DNA of 64,000 nucleotides from Anaerococcus lactolyticus ATCC 51172 (GTDB lineage Bacteria; Bacillota; Clostridia; Tissierellales; Peptoniphilaceae). A model generated the notes under the pieces. The model saw only the letters and a program-made list of their open reading frames with translations. It was not told the origin of the DNA and did no database searches. Of this stretch, positions 27,982-38,348 are shown piece by piece (position 1 is the stretch's first letter; the number at the start of each line of letters is the position of its first letter). Where the stretch lies: assembly GCF_000156575.1 (NCBI RefSeq), contig NZ_GG666055.1, positions 1-64,000 of the forward strand. Reading direction: 5' to 3'. A program made the position numbers and the translations under genes.

Positions 27982-28055
27982 AAAAACTGGCATAGGATAA
28001 GTAGGCGGTCTTTGATAATCAAAGATTGCTTACAAATCTCTTACCAGCTTTTTTT
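27982..28055. terminator. Long bidirectional terminator
   Basis: Outer stem AAACTGG / CCAGCTTTTTTT encloses a second long stem (GTAGGCGGTCTTTGAT / ATCAAAGATTGCTTAC, with G-T pairs). It lies between converging genes. Confidence 0.8.
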
Positions 28056-29075
28056 CTAATCATATCTTAAGGTTGAATATAAAATTGCCTTTACGGCAGG
28101 AATCCTGTTTTCTGTTTGGTCAAAAACCATGGATCTTTCTGACCTAAAAACTGAATCAGCAACTTCCATCCCGTTAAAATCCCAATCCTTCATATCTTCT
28201 GGTAGTTTTGCCAGTACCTTTTGGGAAAGATTTGACTTTTTATCGTGGAAGGCTGGCAGGCAGTGCATAAAAATCGCATCCTTGTCGCACATTGCCATAA
28301 CCTCATCTGTCACCCTATAAGGATAAAGTCTTCTTATCCTATCCATAGGTGGATTTTCTTTTTCTGTAAGGGAAATCCACATATCTGTGTAGATTATATC
28401 GGCATCTGCCACTGCTTCCTCAAGATCATCTGTATAAATAACATCTGAGTCGTGCTTGTCGGAAAACTTTCTTGAAAGTCTAACCAAATCTCTTCTCGGA
28501 AAAAACTTCCTTGGCCCACAACCTACAAAATCTATACCAAGTTTTGAACAAGTGATGACAAGAGAGTTTGGCATAATATCGCCAGGATATCCTAGATATG
28601 CGAGTTTCAAGCCTCTTAGATAGCCAAATTTTTCCCTAATGGTAAGCATATCTGAAATCATCTGAGAAGGGTGGAACATATCAGTCATAGCATTATAAAT
28701 TGGAACTTCTGTTATCTTTACAAGTTTTTCTAGTAGATTCTGCTCGTGTCCCCTATAGACTATTCCATCATAATATCTGTCGAAAACAGAAAATGTGTCC
28801 TCAATTGATTCGTTTTCGCCCATTTTTGCCTGGGTGTAGTTAATAAAAGATGTAGTCATTCCCAAATCAGCCGCAGCTATCTCAAAAGAAGTCCTGGTTC
28901 TTGCTGAAGCTTCCTCAAAAAGAAGGATGATATTTTGTCCTTCTAGATATTTGTGGAGCTTTCTCTGAACCTTTAATTCCTTAAATTCAGCGGCCAAGTC
29001 TATTAAATATAGTATTTCCCTTTCAGAAAAATCTTTAAGGGCTATAAAATTTCTTTTTCTTAAATCAATATCCAT
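28056..29075 (-). CDS. Ornithine carbamoyltransferase
   Basis: A 339-residue transcarbamylase forming citrulline from ornithine and carbamoyl phosphate, or the reverse in arginine catabolism. The carbamoyl phosphate site is SARTRTSFE (about residues 53-61), with FHPSQMISDMLTI in the middle and the ornithine-binding Cys in FMHCLPAFHD. The start at 29075 is chosen because GGTGA lies five bases upstream; an ATG at 29087 would overlap the next gene. No other arginine genes are nearby, so biosynthetic (argF) or catabolic (arcB) use cannot be decided. Confidence 0.93.
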   Translation of the reverse strand: MDIDLRKRNFIALKDFSEREILYLIDLAAEFKELKVQRKLHKYLEGQNIILLFEEASARTRTSFEIAAADLGMTTSFINYTQAKMGENESIEDTFSVFDRYYDGIVYRGHEQNLLEKLVKITEVPIYNAMTDMFHPSQMISDMLTIREKFGYLRGLKLAYLGYPGDIMPNSLVITCSKLGIDFVGCGPRKFFPRRDLVRLSRKFSDKHDSDVIYTDDLEEAVADADIIYTDMWISLTEKENPPMDRIRRLYPYRVTDEVMAMCDKDAIFMHCLPAFHDKKSNLSQKVLAKLPEDMKDWDFNGMEVADSVFRSERSMVFDQTENRIPAVKAILYSTLRYD

Positions 29076-29076
29076 C

Positions 29077-30066
29077 TTATTCACCATCTATGACTGTGTC
29101 TGAGAAGACAATTACCAGGGTCATATCCTTATTTTTCATCTCTAAAACCCCGTATTCTACGTGGTTTATAAGGGGGTTGTCTTTGTATCTTTTATCAGCT
29201 GTTCCGTCCTTATTTACGTGGAGATATGTCTTATTTATCAAAGTAGCATCTGATATCAGTTCTTCTTCAAGAAATACTTCGCTTCTCAAATCCACTTCCA
29301 TATCCTTGTAATCAATAGCCTTATTCGCTCCATTTTTGTTTATCAAAAGGGCATCAGGTAGGAAGGATAGGGTCAAATCCCCTGCCTCTAGGCTATAAAC
29401 TTTTACATTTGTACTTAAATCACCAGCGAGACCTTCTCTTAGCCTTAATTCTTTCCTAGCTGTAATTAGGTTCTTATCATCATCTGCTTCAATCTTATCA
29501 ACCAACCAAACCTTGTCGCTTTCTAAAATCCCTCGAAGAAGCTTGTTGGTAAGGTCGTATTCCTTGCCCGAATCACCTTCAAAATCGTATTCGATTTCAA
29601 CCGAACTTTTCTTTTTGTAAAAATACATAAGAGCCCCTATTATTGCAACAATCACAAGAAAGGGCCTTATGAAAGTAAGGACAATGCCAAGTATAAAGAC
29701 CAAAAGCCCCATACTTCTTAATGGATACTTGTAGCCAGCTTCGTCTATAACATCTTTAAGTCCAGTTGATTCCAAGTTTTTAAAATCAAGCCCGAAGTCT
29801 CTAGATTCAATTTTAGAATCATCATTGCTAAAAATTTCATTTTTAGGGCTGGATTTTTTCTTAACTCCTCCCCCAAAAGGATTTGAGAAATCTTTTTGGT
29901 AGGAAAGACCTGTCCCCGGTAGGAAGGCAGTAGTCCTAAAGCCACCGCTCGCTTTCTTTGTAATCCTAAAACCCTTGCCACCCCAAGAAAATCCTGGTCC
30001 AGACTTAGACATATTTATCCTAAATCCCTTGCCTAAATTTATACTTTTTCTAAATCTAATTCCCAT
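29077..30066 (-). CDS. DUF4236 domain protein with two membrane segments
   Basis: A 329-residue protein. The N-terminus is a clear DUF4236 domain (MGIRFRKSINLGKGFRINMS, GPGFSWGGKGFR, GFRTTAFLPGTGLSY), common in bacteria and of unknown function. Two adjacent hydrophobic stretches near residues 115-148 (MGLLVFILGIVLTFIRPFL, VIVAIIGALMYFYKKK) may form a hairpin in the membrane, and a beta-rich tail follows. It lies immediately upstream of the ornithine carbamoyltransferase gene, probably in one transcript. Confidence 0.85.
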   Translation of the reverse strand: MGIRFRKSINLGKGFRINMSKSGPGFSWGGKGFRITKKASGGFRTTAFLPGTGLSYQKDFSNPFGGGVKKKSSPKNEIFSNDDSKIESRDFGLDFKNLESTGLKDVIDEAGYKYPLRSMGLLVFILGIVLTFIRPFLVIVAIIGALMYFYKKKSSVEIEYDFEGDSGKEYDLTNKLLRGILESDKVWLVDKIEADDDKNLITARKELRLREGLAGDLSTNVKVYSLEAGDLTLSFLPDALLINKNGANKAIDYKDMEVDLRSEVFLEEELISDATLINKTYLHVNKDGTADKRYKDNPLINHVEYGVLEMKNKDMTLVIVFSDTVIDGE

Positions 30067-30241
30067 TTTTACCTTCTTTCTTTATATTATTATACCCAAA
30101 GCCATCTTTTTAAATAAAGACTAGGCTTTTTGAATAAATTAAAATAACACATTAATAATATTCACTTGATTTTTAATTTTTCCTAGTATAATGATATTAG
30201 AAGTTAAGAAAATTAAAGTTTTATATAAAGGATGTAAGCTT

Positions 30242-30478
30242 ATGAATAAATTAAGAAGATTAATACTAAGATATTTTAGGGCCCTAACCAACAAGGACAC
30301 ACCCATGTTAGCCAAACTCCTCGCCGCCCTATCCCTAATCTACATCGCCCTACCAGCAGATGTAATCCCAGACATCTTCCCATTTTTAGGCTATGTAGAT
30401 GACACAGTCCTAACAGCAGGTCTGATTTACTTTTCAAATAAATTGATACCTGAAGAAGTCAAGAAACTAGAAGTATAA
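30242..30478 (+). CDS. YkvA family DUF1232 membrane protein
   Basis: A 78-residue protein with the DUF1232 core (ALSLIYIALPADVIPDIFPFLG then YVDDTVLTAGLIYFS), a two-helix membrane motif of unknown function. The ATG at 30242 follows AAAGGATG at proper spacing; an open ATA/ATG frame further upstream is not supported. A truncated second copy lies at 40450-40659, some ten kilobases away. Confidence 0.88.
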   Translation: MNKLRRLILRYFRALTNKDTPMLAKLLAALSLIYIALPADVIPDIFPFLGYVDDTVLTAGLIYFSNKLIPEEVKKLEV

Positions 30479-30510
30479 AAATATAAAATTAATGAAATAT
30501 GTACAAATTA

Positions 30511-30547
30511 AAAAAATCAGGAAAAACCTCTATTTTCCTGATTTTTT
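30511..30547. terminator. Intrinsic terminator
   Basis: AAAAAATCAGGAAAA / TTTTCCTGATTTTTT stem after the DUF1232 gene; it could also act in the other direction. Confidence 0.88.
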
Positions 30548-30665
30548 AATTTGTAATAAGCTTAAAATTTTATGATCTATAAATACTTATAAATCATAAC
30601 TTAAAATATAAAATATAATATTTTTTAAGTTCCTTACCTCTAATATTTCAAATAATTCCATGCAA

Positions 30666-32711
30666 TTATGAATATTCAACATGAATATCTCCAATTACTG
30701 CAGAAATATTCTTTCCCCCAAAGCCAAAATGTCCATATTCATTTTCAATGCCATTTACAGATAAAATATTATAATTGTCTATTCTTAGAAAAGCTTCATC
30801 TTTAGTTACCCTCAACTCAATATCAAAGCATTCTCTTCTATCAAATTCTAATTCATCTAGTAATATAGATGTGTTGAATTTATTTTTATAAGTTTTTATC
30901 TTATCCTTATAAATGTCAAAACTATAAAAATCTGCTAACCCAATAACTTTAAAAGCAATCCTAAATATATCCCCTTCTACATTACTTATCCTAGTCTTTA
31001 CCACTTGGTTTTCCGAATAATATGAGCCTGAAATAGCAATACCATATGAATCTTTTGCCTTGATTAGTAAGCTATCACCTAGCAATTTAGTGGAAATGTT
31101 ATTATTAGAAAAAGGTGTAACATTGTTTAAAAAATAGCTATTTTGATTCTTAAATTTAATTACTGTATTTGTATTTAATTTTTTTCTAATTTTATTAATT
31201 TTAAATCTCGCCAAAATACCTGCGCCATCTTTTGAACTGACTCTTGTAGTCAACATTAGACCAACCTTGTTTATATCAATACTATTTGTGTTGGGAATAG
31301 TAAAATCTATTATATTTATTTCTCCATCCTCCAACTCATACTCACAAGAGCATTTAATTATTTCTCCATTTATCAATTCGATAAAAGAATTTACTAATAA
31401 ACTTTTAGAATGTAAATATTCCACACTAACTTCGAAAGAATATCTATCTCCAGGGTATGCATGAGGCATAACTATCGGGTCATATCTTGAATCCGGAAAG
31501 TCTTTTGGCAAATAATTTGTTTTAAGATATATCGATGCCTCATCATTTGCTACTAGATTGTCTACCAGGACATCATAGCAATTTTCACTATTTTTTGATA
31601 CAAGGTCTCTTAGGATTCTAAAATCATTTCCTATAATTAATCCATTACTAGAGCCTTTAAAATCAAAGGTTAATATATTTGGATTATATTTACAATTAGT
31701 TCTTATAGCCCACAAAAAGTTTGTAAAGTCTACGATATTAGTGATATTAAGATCTGGGCTAAAACTTGAACATATGATTAGATCATTTATGTCCTCCCTA
31801 TATTTCCAGTCTATACCATCCAAGCCATTCATAACTCCCATTATAGTACCAACCACACCAGCATTGCTGTCTGTATCTAGACCACTCATTACTGTAATTT
31901 CTATAGCTTTAGAAAAATCATTTTCGCTATATAAAAGTCCAAGCAAGACTATACAAGCGTTTGGTATAATATGGCAAATCCCTTCATAGTTTTCATTAGG
32001 AAAGTTCTCATAAACATATTCAATGCCCAACCTATAATCAGAAGTATTATTTAAGTAGAATTCATAAACCTTCCACATATCCTTGACGTATTGGCTAGTT
32101 TGATCTAATTTTTTTAGGATATCATAAACCAACTTAACAGTTGAGTCATAATAAACTGCACCAGCTATACAAGCTGATATGAACTGTGCACCAATCAGCC
32201 CATCTCCATCATGTGAGATGCTTGCTGCAATTTTTGCATCCTTCATGGCTTTGTCAATGTCTCCGAGATTTATCAGTCCCCAAGAGTCAATAAAGATTTG
32301 CCCTCCCACTTGTTCAGAAATAGCCTTTCCATTTTGATTCGAGCTTCCGCTAAGTGGTGCCAGTATTCCTTTTTTGAGATTTTTATATGCGGTATCCTCG
32401 CTACTGATTCCTACTCCACCCCACCAAAACATGCCTTGACCATCTCTTGTATAATTAAGCCATGTTTGAGAAATTTTCTCATATGTTAAAGGTTTACCAT
32501 AATCATATAGGGCTCTTGCGAAAAATATTGGCCCGTTGGTATCATCATCTGCCGCAAATCTTTTTGAATCTTTTATATAATTATTCAACTCTCCAAAAGA
32601 TTCTTTTATTCTCTCTTTCGTCCAATTTTCAGTTTCTAAGGGGGCTCCAAGTCTGACCCCTATAGCCTTACCTAGTAAGCCAGCGTAGATGCGCTCTTTA
32701 TAATTTTCCAT
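30666..32711 (-). CDS. ADP-ribosylglycohydrolase family protein with C-terminal beta-sandwich
   Basis: A 681-residue protein. Residues 1 to about 350 form an ADP-ribosylglycohydrolase (DraG-like) domain with the metal-binding pairs in FAADDDTNGPIFF and SGLDTDSNAG. The remaining about 330 residues are beta-rich, and the last about 180 (LDELEFDRRECFDIELRVTK, NYNILSVNGIENEYGHFGFGG in parts) look like a concanavalin-type sandwich. No signal peptide. It is the last gene of the LacI-controlled nucleoside operon and overlaps the nucleoside hydrolase gene by 14 bases. It may cleave an N- or O-ribosyl bond in an imported ribosyl compound; this is inference. Confidence 0.85.
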   Translation of the reverse strand: MENYKERIYAGLLGKAIGVRLGAPLETENWTKERIKESFGELNNYIKDSKRFAADDDTNGPIFFARALYDYGKPLTYEKISQTWLNYTRDGQGMFWWGGVGISSEDTAYKNLKKGILAPLSGSSNQNGKAISEQVGGQIFIDSWGLINLGDIDKAMKDAKIAASISHDGDGLIGAQFISACIAGAVYYDSTVKLVYDILKKLDQTSQYVKDMWKVYEFYLNNTSDYRLGIEYVYENFPNENYEGICHIIPNACIVLLGLLYSENDFSKAIEITVMSGLDTDSNAGVVGTIMGVMNGLDGIDWKYREDINDLIICSSFSPDLNITNIVDFTNFLWAIRTNCKYNPNILTFDFKGSSNGLIIGNDFRILRDLVSKNSENCYDVLVDNLVANDEASIYLKTNYLPKDFPDSRYDPIVMPHAYPGDRYSFEVSVEYLHSKSLLVNSFIELINGEIIKCSCEYELEDGEINIIDFTIPNTNSIDINKVGLMLTTRVSSKDGAGILARFKINKIRKKLNTNTVIKFKNQNSYFLNNVTPFSNNNISTKLLGDSLLIKAKDSYGIAISGSYYSENQVVKTRISNVEGDIFRIAFKVIGLADFYSFDIYKDKIKTYKNKFNTSILLDELEFDRRECFDIELRVTKDEAFLRIDNYNILSVNGIENEYGHFGFGGKNISAVIGDIHVEYS

Positions 32712-33639
32712 ATAATTTACTATCCAATTCTAAAATATTATTTATAATTGCATTTTTAAATTTAACCCTATCAATTGTTTTCCCAACCCTAGCATTATAG
32801 ATAGCTTTTTCTTCTTTAGATTTATTAGACAGAGTCATCCCTCTAGTAAGTCCATGAAGAGAAATATCTATGTACCTATCTTCCATCTCAAATATATTCA
32901 AATCCGCTAGATATAAAATAGTGCATACATCGTGCAAGGAACACTTGGTGTATCCAAATTTTTTACCATTTGAATGGTAATAATTTATTAGTTCAAACAT
33001 AGCTTTCGCTAAATAATTCCCTTTTTTTAGCTGCTCGTATTCTCTCTCCAAAAGATAGGCATCCTCTGTTACGTCTAGAGAAAATAAGGTGATTTTGATT
33101 CCAGAATCAAAAACAATTTTGGCAGCTTCTGGGTCAGCATAAAAATTAAACTCGGCATAATCAGTGACATTGCCTTTCTGCAAACCGCCTCCCATTATAA
33201 CTATTTCCTCAATATTTTTGATATATTCAGGATAAGTTTTAATTAATAAAGCAATATTAGTCAGAGGTCCAATGGCAACTATGGTAATTTTTTTTGACTT
33301 TAAAGTCTCCTTATAGAAATCTATAAAGTTACCCTTTTCTACTTGATAATTAATTTCTGGAATCTGACTCATCCCATCCATGCCAGTAGTTCCGTGGACA
33401 TCCTGAGAATAAACTTTATTTAACAAAGACCCCTTGGATCCCTTGAAAATTTTTATATCAGACTTTAAAGTTTGCATCAATAGTCTTGCATTATTTGTTA
33501 TATTATCAATATCGTTATTACCCGCAACAGTTACAATCCCGTTGATTTTTAACCTATCTATGTTTTTACAAACACTTATTGCGATTGCATCATCTTGACC
33601 CGGATCGCAATCAATTATTAATTCTCTATCTCTAGTCAT
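32698..33639 (-). CDS. Nucleoside hydrolase (IunH family)
   Basis: A 313-residue N-ribohydrolase that splits nucleosides into base and ribose. The N-terminal calcium/ribose motif IIDCDPGQDDAIAI is intact (Asp cluster), with the substrate blocks IVIMGGGLQKGNVTDYAEFNFYADPEAA and the later SLHDVCTILYLAD. It overlaps the permease gene by four bases. Together with the ribokinase-like gene upstream it gives a route from imported nucleoside to ribose 5-phosphate. Confidence 0.95.
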   Translation of the reverse strand: MTRDRELIIDCDPGQDDAIAISVCKNIDRLKINGIVTVAGNNDIDNITNNARLLMQTLKSDIKIFKGSKGSLLNKVYSQDVHGTTGMDGMSQIPEINYQVEKGNFIDFYKETLKSKKITIVAIGPLTNIALLIKTYPEYIKNIEEIVIMGGGLQKGNVTDYAEFNFYADPEAAKIVFDSGIKITLFSLDVTEDAYLLEREYEQLKKGNYLAKAMFELINYYHSNGKKFGYTKCSLHDVCTILYLADLNIFEMEDRYIDISLHGLTRGMTLSNKSKEEKAIYNARVGKTIDRVKFKNAIINNILELDSKLYGKL

Positions 33640-34562
33640 GTATTACTCACTTTTACTTTTTTGTTATTATATAGCTTGATAGAATACAAAAGAAGAGCAA
33701 CTACTGTAATCACATTAGGTATTATAGAAACCAATTCTGTTGGTATTCCAAAGAATTGAGCTATATTTGAAAGGGCTGATGACACACCAAATAAGATTGA
33801 GGATAGAGTTGTGCCAACCATACTTCCCATACCCATGGCTTCAGCAGCTAAGGCTATCCAACCTCTGCCAGCTGTCATATCCCTTGAAAACCAAGAAACA
33901 TAACCCATAGATAAAAACGCTCCGGCTATACCACACAAAATGCCGCTGATTATAAAAGCAATAAACCTTATTTTGTTAACCTTTATACCTACCGATCTTG
34001 CAGCTTCTTCATTTTCTCCTACCGCCATAATGTGTCTACCAAGTTTTGTTTTATTTAGTATTATATAAACTATAATCACAAGCAAGATAGAAAAATATAC
34101 CAGGGCATTTTGGTTAGAAATAACCTCTCCTAAAAATGGAATATCTTTTATTATTGGTATTTGTACATTTGGTACTACTTTACTAGCAAGGGATGCTGAT
34201 GTCCCCTTATCTCCAGTTATCAAATATAACAAAAATACTGTTAGATTTGAAGAAAAAAGGTTAAGGGCGATACCGCCTAAAATAACATCAGTTTTTAATT
34301 TCAATGTAAAAAAGGCAAGGATGCTAGCCATAACAACGCCTGATATTACTGCGATTATGACACCCATTATTATCGAACTTGTAAAGGCGCTGCCTATTAC
34401 TGCAAAAAATGAAGCAGTTAACATAATTCCTTCCAAACCTATATTTGGAACTCCAGCCTTATTAGTAACATAGGCTGCGATTGCTGGTAATAAAATTGGT
34501 ATAGTAACTCTTATTGCAGAATACAGGAAAGCTGTATTAAGAATTTGATTTAGTAAGTTCAT
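33636..34562 (-). CDS. Nucleoside ABC transporter permease (NupQ type)
   Basis: A 308-residue membrane protein of the branched-chain/ribose-type permease family with about eight to ten helices. Blocks such as GVPNIGLEGIMLTASFFAV and GRGWIALAAEAMGMG are typical of the partner permeases of BMP-type nucleoside importers. The start overlaps the upstream permease gene by 26 bases. Confidence 0.92.
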   Translation of the reverse strand: MNLLNQILNTAFLYSAIRVTIPILLPAIAAYVTNKAGVPNIGLEGIMLTASFFAVIGSAFTSSIIMGVIIAVISGVVMASILAFFTLKLKTDVILGGIALNLFSSNLTVFLLYLITGDKGTSASLASKVVPNVQIPIIKDIPFLGEVISNQNALVYFSILLVIIVYIILNKTKLGRHIMAVGENEEAARSVGIKVNKIRFIAFIISGILCGIAGAFLSMGYVSWFSRDMTAGRGWIALAAEAMGMGSMVGTTLSSILFGVSSALSNIAQFFGIPTELVSIIPNVITVVALLLYSIKLYNNKKVKVSNT

Positions 34563-35607
34563 TTTTATTAACTTCCTCCAAAATAAGTTTGTTCTTGTAA
34601 TTTTGCAAAAATCTTCTACCAGAAATCAACAAAATGATTATACCTTGCATTATTCCAACCATTTCCGCTGGTATATCTGTTAATCTACTCATCAAGTCTG
34701 CGCCTATTCTTATATAAGATAAAAACAAGGCTGCTGGCAAGACGTTTTTAGGCTTGTTCTTTGCAAGCATAGCTATTAATGCTCCATCAAATCCCAACCC
34801 TGGAAGGGCTGTCCATTTAAAGGAGTCGTAGATGCCGAGGATTTCAACTCCGCCTCCTATTCCAGATAATAGTCCAGCTATAAGACTTACAGAAACTATT
34901 ACTTTCTTGATGTTTATACCAGAATATTTTGCAAACTCAGGATTTGTACCTATTAGATTTATTTCATAACCAAGTTTACTTTTTTCCATTATAAAATGAC
35001 ATACAAATATAGCTAGCAAAGCCAAAATAAGGCCAGAGTGAATTGATGTCCCTGGTAATATTTTATGCAAAAGTGCCGATTTGTTTATAGCAAATGATTT
35101 TAGAACAACTGTATTTGACTCTCTGAAATAGTAATTTAATATATATAAACCAATTCCATACAATATAGAATTAAACATCAGAGATACAACCAGTTCGCTT
35201 GTACCGTACTTAGCCTTCATAAGACCAATTAAACCTATGACCAAAGCTCCAATTATTCCTGCTACTGTTATTGCGAGGCCAGCGTGCACTACTACAGGAA
35301 GTTTGATAACTATTCCTATAATAGCGGCGATAAGTCCGCTAAAATAAAATACTCCTTCTGCACCCATGTTAAACTGACTGCTAGCAAATAACAAGCTCAT
35401 AGCAAGTCCAGAGAATATTAGAGGAATTGCTGTAGTAACTACATTACCTATATATCTTTTTTTAGTTATAGGTCCTATGATAAAGTTATTAATGGCAGAT
35501 ACAGGATTTTGGCTTAATAGTAATATTATAGAAAATCCAACTAAGAGGGCTATAGATATAGCCATCATAGTTCTCACCATTTCATATTTTTTCAACACTT
35601 TTTTCAT
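34537..35607 (-). CDS. Nucleoside ABC transporter permease (NupP type)
   Basis: A 356-residue membrane protein. The FNMGAEGVFYFSGLIAA and FKWTALPGLGFDGALIAMLAKN blocks match the first permease of BMP-type nucleoside importers. It forms the heterodimeric pore with the next gene product and lies ten bases after the ATPase gene. Confidence 0.92.
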   Translation of the reverse strand: MKKVLKKYEMVRTMMAISIALLVGFSIILLLSQNPVSAINNFIIGPITKKRYIGNVVTTAIPLIFSGLAMSLLFASSQFNMGAEGVFYFSGLIAAIIGIVIKLPVVVHAGLAITVAGIIGALVIGLIGLMKAKYGTSELVVSLMFNSILYGIGLYILNYYFRESNTVVLKSFAINKSALLHKILPGTSIHSGLILALLAIFVCHFIMEKSKLGYEINLIGTNPEFAKYSGINIKKVIVSVSLIAGLLSGIGGGVEILGIYDSFKWTALPGLGFDGALIAMLAKNKPKNVLPAALFLSYIRIGADLMSRLTDIPAEMVGIMQGIIILLISGRRFLQNYKNKLILEEVNKNELTKSNS

Positions 35608-35617
35608 AACAACTCCT

Positions 35618-37138
35618 CTAAGCTTGAACCTTTAGCCCAAGCATATACTCTCCTATTTCTGATATATCTATATTTTCCATATCATCAATGCGTGCTACGA
35701 TTTCTCCATTATACATTACCAAGGCTCTATCACTTATTTTTAGAACTTCATTAATATCTGCACTAACTAATAATATAGCAGTTCCCTGATTTCTTAATTC
35801 AATCAGTTTATTATGAATAATTTTTGCAGCTCCTAAATCTACCCCTCTTGTGGGCTGTTCACACAGCAAAAATTTTGGCTTCTCATAGCACTCCCTACCT
35901 ACGACCACTTTTTGTATATTTCCACCTGATAAGTAGCCAACTACTTGATCGGGACCATTTACTATTATCTCATAATCATCAATGATTTCCTTAGAGTATG
36001 AATTTATTGCATCTTTTTTTAAAAAAAACCTATTTGAATAGATTTTTTCTCTATACCTGGTACTCAATAAATTATCAGCTACTGAAAGAGACTCAGATAT
36101 GCCGACATTCATCCTATCCTCTGGTATATAGGCCAAGGCATCTTTTCTATAATTATCATAGACATAGCTTTTTAAGTCTTTGCCCAAAACTTTGATATCG
36201 CCACTATAGCTTCTATCTTTTAGGGTGAGAAGATTGACTAATTCCGCTTGTCCATTGCCTTCTACACCTATCACACCTAGTATCTCACGAGCGTTTATAC
36301 TGAAATTTATATTATTGAGTGATTTTTTATTTTCATGTGATAAATTTACCTTATTTACCTCTACAATCTTATTTTCAGACGATTCATTTCTAACTGGCAT
36401 TTCATTATTTAGTTTTTTTCCGACCATAAGATCAGCAATTTGAGATACATCTATATCTTTGGTCAAATAAGTTCCCTTACTTTCGCCTTTTCTAATGATT
36501 GTAATCTTGTCTGATATTTCTTTAACTTCATTTAACTTATGTGAAATAAAAATTATTGTATGACCAGATTTTGCCAAAGTTTTGATTTGAATAAAAAGTT
36601 CTTCGGTTTCTTGAGGGGTTAGTACTGCAGTTGGCTCGTCTAAAATTATTATTTCCGCTCCCCTTACTAGGGCTTTTATAATTTCAACTTTTTGTTTCAT
36701 CCCTATAGATATATCAGATACTTTTTTATTATAATCTAATCTAAAATTATACTTATCAGCAATTTCTTTAACTATTTTTGTACATGCATGCTTATCTAAA
36801 AATAAGCCCTTGGTTTTTTCAACGCCCAACATTACATTATCAATAATATCTAGCGAATTAATGAGCATAAAATGCTGGTGAACCATTCCAATTCCTTTTT
36901 GGATAGCTTCTTCAACATTAGAAAAGTTTACTGGTTCATTTTTTAATAAAAATTCACCTCCTGTTGGTTTTTCCATACCAAAAATAATCTTCATTAAAGT
37001 TGATTTGCCAGCACCATTTTCCCCAACCAAGGCGTGTATTTCACCTTTGTTGACTGATAAATTAATATCCTTGTTAGCGATTATTCCATTCTCATAAATC
37101 TTAGATATGTTGCTTAATTTTAATATCTCTTTTTCCAA
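35618..37138 (-). CDS. Nucleoside ABC transporter ATP-binding protein, double cassette (NupO type)
   Basis: A 506-residue ATPase with two nucleotide-binding domains. The first has Walker A GENGAGKST, signature ISIGMKQKVEI and Walker B IIILDEPTAVLT; the second has a degenerate Walker A (GVEGNGQAEL) and signature YLSGGNIQKVVVGRE with LLCEQPTRGVD. This layout is typical of sugar and nucleoside importers in the BMP group. Located between the BMP lipoprotein and the permeases. Confidence 0.94.
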   Translation of the reverse strand: MEKEILKLSNISKIYENGIIANKDINLSVNKGEIHALVGENGAGKSTLMKIIFGMEKPTGGEFLLKNEPVNFSNVEEAIQKGIGMVHQHFMLINSLDIIDNVMLGVEKTKGLFLDKHACTKIVKEIADKYNFRLDYNKKVSDISIGMKQKVEIIKALVRGAEIIILDEPTAVLTPQETEELFIQIKTLAKSGHTIIFISHKLNEVKEISDKITIIRKGESKGTYLTKDIDVSQIADLMVGKKLNNEMPVRNESSENKIVEVNKVNLSHENKKSLNNINFSINAREILGVIGVEGNGQAELVNLLTLKDRSYSGDIKVLGKDLKSYVYDNYRKDALAYIPEDRMNVGISESLSVADNLLSTRYREKIYSNRFFLKKDAINSYSKEIIDDYEIIVNGPDQVVGYLSGGNIQKVVVGRECYEKPKFLLCEQPTRGVDLGAAKIIHNKLIELRNQGTAILLVSADINEVLKISDRALVMYNGEIVARIDDMENIDISEIGEYMLGLKVQA

Positions 37139-37195
37139 TTTTCCCCTCTTAAATAATGGATTTTCTATCGAAACTTAGTAACATTATATTAAAAA

Positions 37196-38308
37196 TTAAT
37201 TGTTTGATACGCTGTCCCTATATTTTGAAATTTCATCAGTACTCATTTCAAATCCTGATTTAACTTTGATTTTTCCATCAATAATATCTTTGGCTAAGGC
37301 ACTCATTTTTTCCCTTATTTCTGCTGGTACTGTTTGATAAATATCGTTATCTGCTAATGCTACAGCGTTTGCTGATAGACCTAATAATTCATGTTTGCCA
37401 AACTCAAGCTTACCTTCTCTAGCTTTTTTAACTCCTTCTAGGATTGTTGTATCTATTTGCTTAACAACAGATGTCAAAACTAGTTTAGCCTTCTCTGGTT
37501 CTGTTTCCCCATAAAGTTTTGATTGATCTGAGTCTACTCCTATGGCATACTTATTTGATTCATAAGCTGCGTCTATCAATCCAAGTCCTGTTTGTCCAGC
37601 TACGTTAAAGGCAATATCAACGCCCATATTATACATTCCAATGCCCAATTCTTTACCTTTGGCAGGATCTGTAAAAGTTCCAGCATAACTTGTTGCAACT
37701 TTTATATCCTTGTCTATATATTGAGCACCTTGTATATATCCAACCAAGAAGTCATTTATTCCAGGTATATCCATTCCACCTAAGAATCCTATAAGTTTTT
37801 CATCATTTGTATTTTTCATTTCTTTATTGCTTGTAACCATTGCTGCAAATGCTCCCGCTAGGAATGAACCTTCGTTTGTCGCATAAGTTACAGAATATAC
37901 GTTACTTGGTGCTTCTGTACCAGAGTTATCAAAATTTAAAAATCTTGAATCTGGGTTTTCTTCTGCTAATTTGTTCATGATATCACTAGCAGCGTTACCG
38001 CTTATTATTAAATCATATCCTTCATCAATGGCATCCAAAAAAGCTGGTTCCCATTTTTTCTCATCAGGAGACATCTCAACTACTTTGGTTGTTACACCTT
38101 CAAGTTGTGCAACTTCTTCCATACCCTTATTGGCAGCATCAAAAAAAGACTTATCTCCCAAATTTCCAGGTATTAACAAAATTACCTTATAGCTTTCCCC
38201 CTCTTTTTTTGAACTTGTTTCAGATTCTATTTTGTTTCCGCAAGAACTAAAGGCCACAGCCATGACCAAAGTCATTACAAGTGTTAGAATTTTTTTAAAA
38301 TTTTTCAT
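37196..38308 (-). CDS. BMP family nucleoside-binding lipoprotein
   Basis: A 370-residue solute-binding lipoprotein with lipobox VAFSSC and the BMP fold (ILLIPGNLGDKSFFDAANKG; LIISGNAASDIMNKLAEENPDSRFLNFD; ATNEGSFLAGAFAAMVT; IGFLGGMDIPGINDFLVGYIQGA). Members such as PnrA/BmpA bind purine nucleosides. It is encoded directly behind the kinase gene and ahead of the ATPase, and provides substrate capture for this importer. Confidence 0.94.
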   Translation of the reverse strand: MKNFKKILTLVMTLVMAVAFSSCGNKIESETSSKKEGESYKVILLIPGNLGDKSFFDAANKGMEEVAQLEGVTTKVVEMSPDEKKWEPAFLDAIDEGYDLIISGNAASDIMNKLAEENPDSRFLNFDNSGTEAPSNVYSVTYATNEGSFLAGAFAAMVTSNKEMKNTNDEKLIGFLGGMDIPGINDFLVGYIQGAQYIDKDIKVATSYAGTFTDPAKGKELGIGMYNMGVDIAFNVAGQTGLGLIDAAYESNKYAIGVDSDQSKLYGETEPEKAKLVLTSVVKQIDTTILEGVKKAREGKLEFGKHELLGLSANAVALADNDIYQTVPAEIREKMSALAKDIIDGKIKVKSGFEMSTDEISKYRDSVSNN

Positions 38309-38348
38309 TTTTTCTCCTTAATTAATATTTTTTCTAATTGTTAGCTAC